The notes: generated by a model not told the origin, from the letters alone. A DNA stretch of 64,000 nt from JAVJQS01 sp040218815 (GCA_040218815.1 JAVJQS010000015.1:62001-126000), one strand, 5' to 3'. Positions 53,023 through 62,800 are shown, counted from the first letter of the stretch. Numbers and translations: made by a program.

Positions 53023-54639
53023 ATGAGCAAATTTAAAATTCCACTTTATTCAATAGCCTCTGGAGTATTGTTGGCCTTATCTTGGCCAGCGGTAGGTGAC
53101 ATGCTTATCATGGCTTTTTATGCCTTGTTTCCCTTGCTAGTGGCTGAAGATAAGTTGAGTAAACAGTCTTCTTCGGGATTAAAAGTATTTGGATATGCCT
53201 ACCTCACATTTTTTGTTTTTAACTTAATGACCACTTGGTGGATTTATTATGCTTCAGATTGGGGCGCAGTAATGGCCATTGTTTTTAATGCCTTATTTAT
53301 GGCAATTACTTTTTGGCTGTTTCATCAAACCAAAAAAAAGGTGGGGAGAAAAGAAGGCTATATTGGATTAATAATTTATTGGGTAGCCTTTGAGTATTTG
53401 CATATCAACTGGGAGCTTTCTTGGCCATGGTTAACTTTTGGGAACGTTTTCTCAAATTCTCCAAATTATGTTCAGTGGTATGAATATACGGGTGTTTTAG
53501 GTGGTTCTGCACTGATTATTATATTGAACTTATTGTTCTTTCAAGCATTTAAAGATCTAAGAACAAAAAGTAACGTTCGTTTCGGGTATATTGCCTTTTT
53601 CATCATCTTAATTGTTGGAGTGCTTTTCATTTCTGGGGCCATATCTCCAGATAAAAATAGTGATACCACCGAATTAGAAGTGGTTATCATTCAACCAAAC
53701 ATCGATCCCTACTATGATAAATTTCAAGGCATCTCAGAGTCTGATCAAATTGACCGTATGCTGGCACAGGCAAAGTCTGCAGTAACTGACTCAACTGACC
53801 TAGTAATACTGCCTGAAACGGCTTTTCCTCAGCCATTTTGGGAGCATGATTTAGACTACATGTACGGTACTGAAGAGTTTAGAAGTTTAATCGAAGAGTA
53901 TCCAAAATTGCGAGTAATAACTGGAATATTGAGCTCTAGGTTATATTTAGAAGGAGATAAACTATCTGCTACTGCAAAGAAATTGCCTGGTGAAGGCTGG
54001 TATGATAATTACAATGCGGCTATGCAGTTAGACAGCTCGTCAAAGATTGACATTCATAGAAAGTCGAAATTGGTGCTGGGAGCTGAAAAAATCCCTTTTT
54101 TGAAGAGTATTCCATTGCTAAAGAAATTATCTGTGAGTTTAGGAGGGACAACAGGCAGGTATGGTACGCAAGAAAAACCTACCGTATTCTTCAATCAAAA
54201 CGGAGAGCATGGTGTTGCTCCAATAATTTGCTATGAGTCAATTTATGGTGAATACGTGAACCAATATGCTCAACAAGGAGCAGAATTATATGCCATTATT
54301 ACCAATGATGGGTGGTGGGATAATACTCCGGGGTATGAGCAACATTTAGCCTATGCGCGTTTGCGTGCCATTGAAGGCCGAAGAAATATTGTTCGTTCGG
54401 CAAATACTGGTATTTCTGCTGTTATAAATGCTAAGGGTGAATTAGTTGAACAAACCAATTGGTGGGAGCAAGCCGTTTTAAAAACAAGAGTGCAGTTGAA
54501 TTCAACTCCTACTTTTTACATTCGCTACGGTGATTATTTAGGTCGCATCGCTTCTTTTATTGCCATCTTATTATTGCTGCTTACTGTAGTGAAAAGTTTG
54601 AATAAGACAGAGCAGCGATTGAATTTGAAAAAGCGCTAG
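53023..54639 (+). CDS. lnt: Apolipoprotein N-acyltransferase
   Basis: Inner-membrane enzyme of 538 aa that adds the third acyl chain to lipoproteins. About six N-terminal membrane helices (residues 5-210) are followed by a nitrilase-fold periplasmic domain. The catalytic triad is visible: E265 in VILPETAFP, a Lys in RKSKLVLGAEKIPF and C403 in APIICYESIYGEYV. NDGWWDNTPGYEQHLAYARLRAIE and RSANTGISAVI are further family motifs. A last helix closes the protein. Its 3' flank is the repeat-bearing non-coding stretch. Confidence 0.95.
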   Translation: MSKFKIPLYSIASGVLLALSWPAVGDMLIMAFYALFPLLVAEDKLSKQSSSGLKVFGYAYLTFFVFNLMTTWWIYYASDWGAVMAIVFNALFMAITFWLFHQTKKKVGRKEGYIGLIIYWVAFEYLHINWELSWPWLTFGNVFSNSPNYVQWYEYTGVLGGSALIIILNLLFFQAFKDLRTKSNVRFGYIAFFIILIVGVLFISGAISPDKNSDTTELEVVIIQPNIDPYYDKFQGISESDQIDRMLAQAKSAVTDSTDLVILPETAFPQPFWEHDLDYMYGTEEFRSLIEEYPKLRVITGILSSRLYLEGDKLSATAKKLPGEGWYDNYNAAMQLDSSSKIDIHRKSKLVLGAEKIPFLKSIPLLKKLSVSLGGTTGRYGTQEKPTVFFNQNGEHGVAPIICYESIYGEYVNQYAQQGAELYAIITNDGWWDNTPGYEQHLAYARLRAIEGRRNIVRSANTGISAVINAKGELVEQTNWWEQAVLKTRVQLNSTPTFYIRYGDYLGRIASFIAILLLLLTVVKSLNKTEQRLNLKKR

Positions 54640-54663
54640 ACGCTAATAGGGCTGGAAGGTGTC

Positions 54664-54847
54664 GCAGCTCCGCAGCTCTAGTATTTGAAAGGGAGTTTTT
54701 TAATAATGTATCACTGCTACGCAGTTGATTAATTCATAAACCGCATTATTTAATTAGAGCTTATGCAGCTACAATTTAGCCGCATAGCGGCGTCAAACTA
54801 TTAATAATTCTTGAAGCTGCTAGGAAAACCACATAGCTGTGATACTG
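54664..54847 (+). repeat. Hairpin-rich direct repeat, copy 1
   Basis: 184-bp unit directly after lnt, recurring in diverged form at 54987-55169. It contains several small perfect hairpins: CTGC-TAC-GCAG (54714-54724), GCCGC-ATA-GCGGC (54779-54791) and CACA-TAGC-TGTG (54830-54841). Blocks of up to about 30 bp are identical between the copies, while other positions have drifted. It has no open frame. The multiple short stems suggest a REP-like or folded-RNA element. Confidence 0.75.
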
Positions 54848-54986
54848 TTTCAGGAGTTTTTCATCAAGGCAGTTTATTGATTCAAAGTACTTTTTTTATT
54901 ACCAATAGTATTTTAATAAAAGACTTCCTTTCAAGGTTAAACTCATGAACCTCAGAATTAGCCACATATCTTTATTCAAGAATTTC

Positions 54987-55169
54987 GCAGCTACGCAGCT
55001 CTAGTATAGGAAGGGTGCCTTTTTAATGATGTATCACTGCTACGCAGTTGATTAATTCAGAAAGCACGCCATGTAGTTACAACTTATGAAGTAACATTTA
55101 GCCGCATAGCGGTGTCAAACTATTAATAATTCTTGAAGCTATTATGAAAACCGCATAGCGGTGATACTG
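54987..55169 (+). repeat. Hairpin-rich direct repeat, copy 2
   Basis: 183-bp unit in the same orientation as the copy at 54664-54847, 139 bp further on. Its stems include CTGC-TAC-GCAG (about 55036-55047), CCGC-ATA-GCGG (55102-55112) and ACCGC-ATA-GCGGT (55150-55162). The last stem is perfect here but changed in copy 1 by compensating or near-compensating bases. The spacer 54848-54986 shows no feature I can name. Confidence 0.75.
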
Positions 55170-55286
55170 ATTTGTTAATTGATATATTTTGGTATAAAAT
55201 AATGGCTTTACTCTTCTAACTCTTCCCTAAAAACTTGATAGTTTGTCTAAATTTGCCGACCAATTTTAATTGAGCTCAATATACAG

Positions 55287-55388
55287 AAATGCGGTGCAGT
55301 GATTATTGGTACAGGTCTCGAATGATATGTTTGCGCTCTTAGATGAGCACAACTTGGAATGAAAACTGCCGATATTGAAAAATACAAC
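55287..55388 (+). pseudogene. Remnant of a dihydrolipoamide dehydrogenase N-terminus
   Basis: About 34 codons in one frame give KCGAVIIGTGLE-stop-YVCALR-stop-AQLGMKTADIEKYNN, with TGA stops at 55323 and 55344. Lpd proteins start with a pattern like DVVVIGxGPGGYVxAIRAAQLGxKTAxIEKYNxLGG, so the match covers the FAD-binding loop and the next helix and strand. The rest of the gene (over 400 residues) is missing. It lies between the hairpin repeats and hemH and is probably the scar of a partial copy, insertion or deletion. Confidence 0.65.
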
Positions 55389-55452
55389 AATAATAAAATG
55401 AACAAAACAGTAAAGGGAATGTCTTTTTGCTGTTTTTAGTTAAAGAAATATC

Positions 55453-56466
55453 ATGTCGAAAATAGGAGTATTATTAATCAATTTAGGCACACCTGACGAG
55501 CCAAAAGTTGGCGCAGTCCGTCGTTATTTATTTGAGTTCTTGAACGACCCAAGAGTAATTGATTTGCCTTGGTTGTTACGCAAGATCCTTGTGAACTTGA
55601 TAATTGTTCCATTTCGAGCATTTGGTTCTACTAAAATTTATAAGCAGCTTTGGACAGATGAAGGTTCCCCATTAATAATTTATGGTGAGGAAGTTAAGGG
55701 CATGCTACAAAAGCAATTAGGTGAAGATTTTGGTGTCCATTTAGCGATGCGCTATCAAAACCCGAGCATGGAAAAAGTGATGGGTGAAATGCGGCTCCTC
55801 AACTATAAAAAATTAATCATTATTCCATTGTTTCCACATTATGCCTCAGCAAGTTCAGGCTCGGCTATGGAAAAAGCAATGCGAATTTTAAGTAAATGGT
55901 GGGTGATACCTGAGATATCGATGTTAAGTCAGTATTGGGATCATCCGGCCTATATTGGAGCTTTTGTAGAACGTGCTAAGCAATATAATATGGAAGAGTA
56001 TGATCATGTGTTGTTTAGCTATCACGGTTTGCCTGAGCGTCACGTTGACAAGGTTTATGATGATGGTGTTCCATGTGCTGACCATAATTGTGAGAATGAG
56101 ATAACAGAAGATAACAAGTATTGCTACAAAGCCACATGTTATGCTACGACCCGTTTATTAGCGGAGAAATTAGGCATTCCTAAAGAAAAGTATACTGTAG
56201 CTTTTCAATCTCGACTAGACAACAAATGGCTAGAACCTTTTTCAGATAAGGTAGTGGAGGAGAGAGCAAAGATGGGCGATAAAAAAATCTTGGCGTTTAG
56301 TCCAGCTTTTGTTGCCGACTGCTTAGAAACTACGGTGGAGATAGGTATTGAATATCAAGAAATTTTTGAAGAGCAAGGCGGTGAAAAAGTGCAATTGGTT
56401 GAAAGCTTGAATGCCCATCCAATGTGGGTTGATGGACTTGAGCAGATGGTGAGAGAACGAGCTTGA
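55453..56466 (+). CDS. hemH: Ferrochelatase
   Basis: Inserts Fe2+ in protoporphyrin IX (or coproporphyrin III) in haem synthesis; 337 aa. Motifs are KIGVLLINLGTPDEPKV at the N-terminus, NPSMEKVMGEM, the porphyrin/metal-binding FSYHGLPERHVDK near 190-202 with the catalytic His, and TVAFQSRLDNKWLEPFSDK. A Cys-rich insert right after the His loop, PCADHNCENEITEDNKYCYKATCYA (four cysteines; quoted as a region), resembles the internal [2Fe-2S]-type motif reported in some bacterial ferrochelatases such as that of Myxococcus. The ATG at 55453 is clear. Confidence 0.95.
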   Translation: MSKIGVLLINLGTPDEPKVGAVRRYLFEFLNDPRVIDLPWLLRKILVNLIIVPFRAFGSTKIYKQLWTDEGSPLIIYGEEVKGMLQKQLGEDFGVHLAMRYQNPSMEKVMGEMRLLNYKKLIIIPLFPHYASASSGSAMEKAMRILSKWWVIPEISMLSQYWDHPAYIGAFVERAKQYNMEEYDHVLFSYHGLPERHVDKVYDDGVPCADHNCENEITEDNKYCYKATCYATTRLLAEKLGIPKEKYTVAFQSRLDNKWLEPFSDKVVEERAKMGDKKILAFSPAFVADCLETTVEIGIEYQEIFEEQGGEKVQLVESLNAHPMWVDGLEQMVRERA

Positions 56467-56725
56467 TGCTTTTACTTTTTTAACAGGATAGGACTTGTTT
56501 TAAATTTGTTATAGAATAACTTTTAGTATTTTATCCTTCAACATCAAGTTTCATAAAATTTACTTTATCAAGATTAAAAGTAGTATTCATCGAGTTTTAT
56601 TAAGTCTATTTTTTTTCATTGCATTCATATGGATTAATGAGGCTGAAGCACAGGTTGTATACAAAAATGTAGATCAGTTAAAGATTAAACGTTGTTTCGA
56701 ACAAGCCCTGGATCAATATGAAAGT

Positions 56726-57217
56726 TTGCAGAATAATGAAATCATTGTTAAGCGAGCAAAAGTCCGCATAGCTACTATGCAAGCACAGCCAATAATAGGG
56801 TTCTTAAATTTATTTTCCGGCAAGAAACGATATAAAATTAAAGTTGGATATAATATTAAAGATGAGGAGTCGCTAAAACTTGTAAACTTACCAGATGATG
56901 TTTTAATCGGATGGTTTGCTCATGAATTGGGGCATGTTTTAGATTATCGACAATACTCAAATTTACAAATGTTGGGTTTCGGTATACGTTATCTTTTTTC
57001 AAATAAACACCGCAAGCAGGTAGAGCACGATGCGGACTACATTGCAATAGCTCATGGCTTTGAAAATGAAATACTGGCCTTAAAGCAGTATATTTTGAAA
57101 AATAAATTAATCAATGAAGCATACAAAAATCAAATAAAAGATTTTTATCTACCACCAAAAGAGGTAAAGGTTTGTGCTAAAGATAAGGAGTTGATGAAGC
57201 CCTATTTAGACCTATAA
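56726..57217 (+). CDS. Small HExxH metallopeptidase
   Basis: Zinc-peptidase-like protein with HELGHVLDY (metal site, in GWFAHELGHV) and a later EHDADYIAI that would give the third ligand, as in gluzincins of the M48 type. From the TTG at 56726 the protein has 163 aa. The frame stays open for more than 50 codons upstream without any ATG, GTG or TTG and encodes a good signal peptide there (IHRVLLSLFFFIAFIWINEAEAQ, read as a region, 56585-56653). The true product is therefore probably about 50 residues longer and exported, starting at a rare codon such as ATT 56573, or its start codon has been lost. The substrate is unknown. Confidence 0.65.
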   Translation: MQNNEIIVKRAKVRIATMQAQPIIGFLNLFSGKKRYKIKVGYNIKDEESLKLVNLPDDVLIGWFAHELGHVLDYRQYSNLQMLGFGIRYLFSNKHRKQVEHDADYIAIAHGFENEILALKQYILKNKLINEAYKNQIKDFYLPPKEVKVCAKDKELMKPYLDL

Positions 57218-57244
57218 AAAGTTTATTCTATTGGAAGTGAGTAC

Positions 57245-58288
57245 TTAATAAGAAATACTTTTACTAAAATACTTCTTCCTCAACCAAAACGAAACACGAA
57301 CCAATAAAATTAGAGCCGGAACTTCTACTAATGGTCCAATAACTCCAGCGAATGCTTGTCCCGAATTTAAACCAAAAACAGCAATAGCTACAGCAATTGC
57401 AAGCTCAAAATTATTGCCAGTTGCGGTGAAGGCTACTGAAGTGGTTTTGTTATAATCTGCACCAACTGCTTTTGTAAAGAAAAACCCAATAAGGAACATC
57501 AGAGCAAAGTAAATTAACAATGGAATTGCGATGATAATCACATCCATGGGGATTTTTACAATCATCTCTCCTTTCAGTGAAAACATAATAATGATGGTAA
57601 ATAACAGTGCTACTAGGGTTAATGGAGAAATGCTTGGTATAAATTTTTCGGTGTACCATTGTTCCCCTTTCAGTCTAACAAGTAAAAAACGACTCAAAAT
57701 ACCCATTAAGAAGGGGAGACCTAAATAGATGGCAACACTTTCGGCAATAGTAGCAATGGATATATCTACAATTGCACCCTCAAAGCCAAAATAGGGAGGA
57801 AGCACTGTAATAAAAATCCATGCATAAAACGAATAGGCGAATACTTGAAATATACTATTTAGTGCTACCAATGCTGCCCCGTATTCACTACTCCCTTCAG
57901 CTAAATCATTCCAAACTAAAACCATTGCAATACATCGAGCTAAGCCTATTAAGATAAGGCCAACCATATATTCTGGATAATCTCTTAAAAAGATTATGGC
58001 TAAGAAGAACATTAGCAATGGACCTATGACCCAATTGAGAATGAGGGAAATGGATAGGATTTTTGTGTTTTTGAACACCTTAGGCAGTAAGGAATAATTC
58101 ACCTTCGCTAAAGGAGGGTACATCATTAAGATCAACCCAATTGCTATGGGAATATTTGTAGATCCACTGCTAAAGGAATCAACGATACTTGCAAAACTGG
58201 GTATAAAAAAGCCAAGACTGACCCCGAAGGCCATGGCAACAAAAATCCAAAGCGTTAGATTTCTATCAAGAAAATTTAATTTTTTCAT
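57245..58288 (-). CDS. acr3: Arsenite efflux transporter ACR3
   Basis: Inner-membrane transporter of 347 aa with about ten hydrophobic helices that exports arsenite (and perhaps antimonite) using the proton gradient. The ACR3 pattern includes MYPPLAKVNYSLLPKVFKN near 55-73 and LARCIAMVLVWNDLAEGSSE near 115-134, with the family cysteine, and SVAFTATGNNFELAIAVAIAVFG near 287-309. It is the last gene of the arsR-DUF6428-arsC-acr3 run, 12 bp after arsC. Arsenic specificity is supported by the operon. Confidence 0.92.
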   Translation of the reverse strand: MKKLNFLDRNLTLWIFVAMAFGVSLGFFIPSFASIVDSFSSGSTNIPIAIGLILMMYPPLAKVNYSLLPKVFKNTKILSISLILNWVIGPLLMFFLAIIFLRDYPEYMVGLILIGLARCIAMVLVWNDLAEGSSEYGAALVALNSIFQVFAYSFYAWIFITVLPPYFGFEGAIVDISIATIAESVAIYLGLPFLMGILSRFLLVRLKGEQWYTEKFIPSISPLTLVALLFTIIIMFSLKGEMIVKIPMDVIIIAIPLLIYFALMFLIGFFFTKAVGADYNKTTSVAFTATGNNFELAIAVAIAVFGLNSGQAFAGVIGPLVEVPALILLVRVSFWLRKKYFSKSISY

Positions 58289-58300
58289 TGCTTCTTTCTT

Positions 58301-58918
58301 CTACCTACTAGGTCTAATTTGATTAAATACATAAAATAACTCCGATGCGATTTGAAGATTTCTTTCCATGTATTGCTGATCTTGCTCAGCTAAGCCGTCA
58401 AACTGCTTAGGGTCTTCATAGGTGATGGGAATTCGTTTTTCTGCTCCGGCAATAAACGGACAGTTGCCATCAGCTTGTGAGCAGGTCATGATTGCTGCAA
58501 ATTCAGATGCAGGGTTAAAAGGAGAGTCGTAGTGTTTTGAAAATCCAATTATAGGGTGTTCATTGTCAGAAAACTTAATGCTGTATATAGGATTATCCGA
58601 CTCCGTCAAGTATTCTATTTGAAAACCCGTATCGGCTAAGGTGCTTATAATCGACTTGTAAACAGCAGTTTTCTCAGTTCCACCAGAATAAGAAGTAAAA
58701 TTCTCTAGCTTAAAGTAGAATGCCAGTGTTTGAGCCCACACCTGGGTTAAAATGCTTCTTCTGGAATTGTGTGTGCAAATAAAATTTAAACGAATCGGTA
58801 GCTTTTTATCCTTTTTATCCTGTATGAATTGAATAAGTGGGATTAAGGCCTTTTTCCGTTCCTCAGTTATTTCATACGAGTTTAACTTCTTGATAGTAGA
58901 TTTAATCGAACTTCTCAT
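58301..58918 (-). CDS. arsC: Arsenate reductase, low-molecular-weight phosphatase type
   Basis: Thioredoxin-coupled arsenate reductase of 205 aa. The P-loop is FICTHNSRRS with the nucleophile C48 and R54 (CX5R), and CSQADGNC near 146-153 gives the CX6C cysteine pair that relays the disulfide, as in pI258-type ArsC. It is longer than the classical 130-aa enzyme by an N-terminal helical part and an inserted loop, as usual in Bacteroidota. It reduces arsenate to arsenite for export by ACR3. It lies 21 bp after the DUF6428 gene. Confidence 0.9.
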   Translation of the reverse strand: MRSSIKSTIKKLNSYEITEERKKALIPLIQFIQDKKDKKLPIRLNFICTHNSRRSILTQVWAQTLAFYFKLENFTSYSGGTEKTAVYKSIISTLADTGFQIEYLTESDNPIYSIKFSDNEHPIIGFSKHYDSPFNPASEFAAIMTCSQADGNCPFIAGAEKRIPITYEDPKQFDGLAEQDQQYMERNLQIASELFYVFNQIRPSR

Positions 58919-58939
58919 TTTGATGCTCCATTTATAAGC

Positions 58940-59407
58940 TTAACAACAACCACCGCCTGGTGTACATGCATTTGTTGTTTCTAATTCTGAAAGATTCTTT
59001 TTTGTTTTTTCAGCAGGAACTCCACATTGGTCTTTAGCCAAACAGTCGGTTTGTTTTGTGGTTAGTAAAAAATTTGTTCCATCAAAGTCAAGCCCAAATT
59101 TCCCTATTGTTTCTGCTTGATATTCCACCTCAATTTCTAAGTCTCCAATGCTTAACTTTTCCTGTGAGAGCTCAATGATTTTAAGCAATTTTTCAGGATG
59201 TAGTCGATGGTCATAATCGTTGGCGTCCCACAGTTGGAAGTTGGCCACCTCTTCGTTTCTAATGGTGCCGCCACAATCGATAAAGTGCTTTGTTATTCTA
59301 CCCACTTCAGTCACATGGAAATGACTGGGAACTAATTCGCCATTTGGCAATTCAAATGCGATTTGATTAAGCTTGTTTAGGTGTTTTTTTACTTCTGATA
59401 GTTTCAT
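58940..59407 (-). CDS. DUF6428 Cys-rich protein of the arsenic operon
   Basis: Cytosolic protein of 155 aa matching DUF6428, a family found mainly in bacterial arsenic operons. The N-terminal half has the pattern LPNGELVPSHFHVTEVGRI and FIDCGGTIR; the C-terminus is Cys-rich: DCLAKDQCGVPAE and the closing CTPGGGCC. The four to six late cysteines look like a soft-metal site. It lies between arsR and arsC with gaps of 24 and 21 bp. No biochemical role is established; binding or delivery of arsenite is a reasonable guess. Confidence 0.82.
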   Translation of the reverse strand: MKLSEVKKHLNKLNQIAFELPNGELVPSHFHVTEVGRITKHFIDCGGTIRNEEVANFQLWDANDYDHRLHPEKLLKIIELSQEKLSIGDLEIEVEYQAETIGKFGLDFDGTNFLLTTKQTDCLAKDQCGVPAEKTKKNLSELETTNACTPGGGCC

Positions 59408-59431
59408 GTTATTTATTTTAGATGAATATTT

Positions 59432-59764
59432 TTAGCAACAATTGGTAGGTACAGAAATGTCTTGATCTAAAAAACCTGCAATCAATTTTTTCATTTCTAT
59501 CCATTTTGATTTATTGATGCAATAACAAACACTGGTTCCTTCAACATCTCCTTTTATTAAACCCAATTGCTTGAGTTCTCTTAAATGTTGTGAAATAGTT
59601 GCTTGTGCTAAACCAATTTCATTAACAAGGTCGCCACAAACGCAGGTGTTTATTTTAAATAAATGTTGTAATATGGCTACCCTTGCAGGATGTGCAAATG
59701 CTTTAGCAAAAAAGGCTATCTCATTTTGTGCATCAGTAAAAAGTTCTGTTTTGGCTAATCCCAT
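59432..59764 (-). CDS. arsR: ArsR family arsenic-responsive repressor
   Basis: Winged-helix repressor of 110 aa. The helix-turn-helix reads AQATISQHLRELKQLGLI, preceded by CVCGDLV with C41 and C43, the arsenite-sensing pair of the classical ArsR site. Two further cysteines end the protein (C109, C110), which may give a third ligand or a second site. It is the first gene of the operon, and a palindrome covers the space just upstream (59776-59799), so autoregulation is expected. Confidence 0.92.
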   Translation of the reverse strand: MGLAKTELFTDAQNEIAFFAKAFAHPARVAILQHLFKINTCVCGDLVNEIGLAQATISQHLRELKQLGLIKGDVEGTSVCYCINKSKWIEMKKLIAGFLDQDISVPTNCC

Positions 59765-59775
59765 TTGTTAATTTT

Positions 59776-59799
59776 ATCGTTACATTGCAATATTACGAT
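59776..59799 (-). promoter_or_regulatory. ArsR operator palindrome
   Basis: 24-bp imperfect palindrome ATCGTTACATTGCAATATTACGAT: 20 of 24 positions are symmetric, with perfect outer ATCGT/ACGAT and core ATTGCAAT. (Quoted in parts: outer arms 59776-59780 and 59795-59799, core 59784-59791.) It ends 12 bp upstream of the arsR start, a usual place for an ArsR-type repressor to block transcription. No DNA-binding data. Confidence 0.7.
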
Positions 59800-59894
59800 T
59801 AAGTAATAAACAAAAGAATTATTTTACTTAATTTTTTGAGGTGAGCTTAATGGTTTCTAAAAGGAGAGTAGTACAGATAGTAGATAAAACTTGA

Positions 59895-62800
59895 CTACTT
59901 TATCAGAAATAACTGTGTTGCACCATTGTTATTTCCTACAAATATTAATTCTTTACTACTAAATTCGAGTAATTCCAGATCTTTTACATTTTCCTCAGCT
60001 ATGAAACCACTTTTATTGCTTCTGATAGCTTTAAAATTAGCTTTACCGTCGTTTAATAAAACTATTCCTTTGCTTGCATCTGCTTTAGTAGTTTCAATTT
60101 CTGATTCATACATGTTTCCCGCTAAAATCAAATCGAGGCTTCCATCCTTGTTGATATCAGAAATCGATATTCCATTTACTGTAGAGAATTGAGCTTCAAT
60201 GGGTAGAATTTTAATTTCAAAATCATTCTCGTTTTGTAGAAATACGGAAGATTCAAACATAGTTGCTTGTAGCTTGGAGGCTTCCTTTAATTCTTCCCCA
60301 TAAATACCAAATAAATCTTGATTTGCAAATTCATTAAAGCTAGTGAATTTCTCGCTCACCATTGGTAGTTGTTCAGTAGAACACTCTTTACCTCTTACTG
60401 GAAATAAGCTGCCTTCGATTTCTTTAGCGAGAATAATTTCCGGCTTACCATCATTATTTAAATCGTCATAGAATAATTGAAAGGGTTTCTTTTCTGAAGC
60501 GTGAAACTTGTAGTTTAGACCTAAGTTTCCTGCGATAATATCTTGATCTCCATCATTGTCTAAATCTGAAAATTTTACCGAATTCCACCAGCCAAATTTA
60601 TCAGAAATATTGTTTTTCTCTTGCCTAAATTTATTTCCAACAAAAGTAAATAGACCGATTCCAGTCCATTCCCCAACTACAACAAGCTGAATGGTATTAT
60701 TTTCTTTCTTCCAGTCGGCGTCAGTAACCATACCGAAGAATTCTAATTCAGGGGCAATTGATTTTATAACGTCAACAAAAGAACCATTTCTGTTCTCTAA
60801 TAAATAGTTTTTTGGTGACAAAGGATAAGCACCACTTACAACTCTGCTTCCAATAAAGATATCTAAATCTCCATCCTGATCAAAGTCAAAGGGTAAAACC
60901 TTGGATGTGTTTGTATTAATTGTTGGAATATTTTTACTTGCATCAATAAATGATTTATCTTCCGTTCCAAAAAGCAAGTAATCAGTTACTTCGGTTGATT
61001 TATCGAATTGATAAGATCCACAACCAACATAGATATCATTAATTCCATCATTATTGAAGTCGGCAATCGCTCCGGAGGTTTCCTCCTTTTCAAAAGAATT
61101 AAATGCTTTGATATTTGACCATTGAAAACCTCCTTCCTTTTGGTAATATATGCCACCTTTTTGCTTAAACCCACCAGTTATGTAAATGTCATTCAATCCA
61201 TTATTATCCAAATCGCCTTTTATAAGTTTAGGACCATAAGAGGAAAGCCGGTGAGGAATTAATACTTGATCTTGGTAGTCATCGTAATAGCCATCTTGAT
61301 GGAGAAAAGCAGGCTGCAAGTTATCAGATAAATCTTTGAGCATTTGATCCCTTTGGAAATCTTGTTTTTGTTGCTCATCGGGAAGGTACTCAACAAGCAA
61401 TTTTTGATTGGCTTTCTTATTTAATAGGGTTTGTACTTTCCCATCAGGCCAGGTGATATTAATTTTATCAACTTGAGTAGCATCTCCAAGTCCAAAATGA
61501 GCGATGCATTCAGAGGAACTAAAATAGCCTCTAACTGGGCTAATTAACTGTTTTTGAACTAGTCCATTGGCTTCCACTTCAATAGTTGCTCCAATTCCAA
61601 ACCTATTCTTCGATTTTAAATCTTTTAATTCAACAATTATAGCGTTCCCCTGTCTTTTTTCGGCAGATAAGTTTTTGAGAATAGTAGCTGGCCTGTTTGT
61701 ATTATTCATGATAATATCCAAGTCCCCATCATTATCAAAGTCTGCAAAGGATGCTCCTTGGGTTATACCATTCTCTTCAGTCAACCAGGTGCCATTCATT
61801 TGTTTAAATCTTATACCATCTACATTCTTGAAAACATAATTGCTTTTTTTAGATTCAGGCAGCAAACCCATAAGTGAATTGATGGTTTCTTCAGATACTT
61901 GAGCTCCAGTTTGATTTATTTTTGCAACCTCATATTGCTGTTTTTGTAATCCATCTCGGTCTTGAACGTTTCTTTTTATTCCGTTGGTAACGTATAAGTC
62001 TTTTAAACCATCATGATCAAAATCAACAAACAAAGGCGACCAGCTCCAATCAGTTTTACTTATCCCTGAAAGCTGACTTATTTCTGAAAATCCTCCTTTC
62101 CCATTGCCCAGATGAAGCATATTATGCATGTATTGATAATTGTATTCATTATCAACCATAGTTTTAAAAACATCGCGATCACCCATAGACATAGAGGTTT
62201 TAGACTCTTTGTAATCAGTTAATGACATGTCAAGCACCATGATGTCCAAGTTTCCATCATTATTGATATCACTTACATCGCTTCCCATGCTAAAAAAACT
62301 CGTGTGCTTAAATCGACTTGTGGCGACATCTCTAAATGTTCCATTTTTCTGATTTTCAAACAAGAAATCAGGGCCTATAAAATCATTGCTAACATATATA
62401 TCAGGATAGTTATCATTATTAATATCACATATTACTGCATTTAAACCGAATGCTATTTCAGGAGCTATTCCAGCTTTTGAAGTTATATCGATATATTTTC
62501 CACCCACGTTTTCGTATAACATATCTGAAGACCCAAGGGTCTTAGCCTGTGTGCTATTTGCAATGGCTTCTTTTGGAGCTATCCTTTGAGTGTAGTCAAA
62601 GTTAACAGGCGTATTCACCAGGTATAAATCCAAATCTCCATCTAAGTCAATATCTAAAAAAAGTGATTGCGTTGAGTGCAACTTATTATCAAGACCGTAT
62701 TTTTTAGCCTCTTCTGTAAATGTTAAGTCTTTGTTGTTAATGAATAGTTGATTGGCAAGTCGAGGATCCCCGGTTTCAAAAGGCCCACTTCTACAGAGAT

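Noticed and set aside
54664..55169. CRISPR-like array
   Set aside because: Repeats are about 184 bp, only two copies, diverged and separated by unequal DNA; no cas genes are near.
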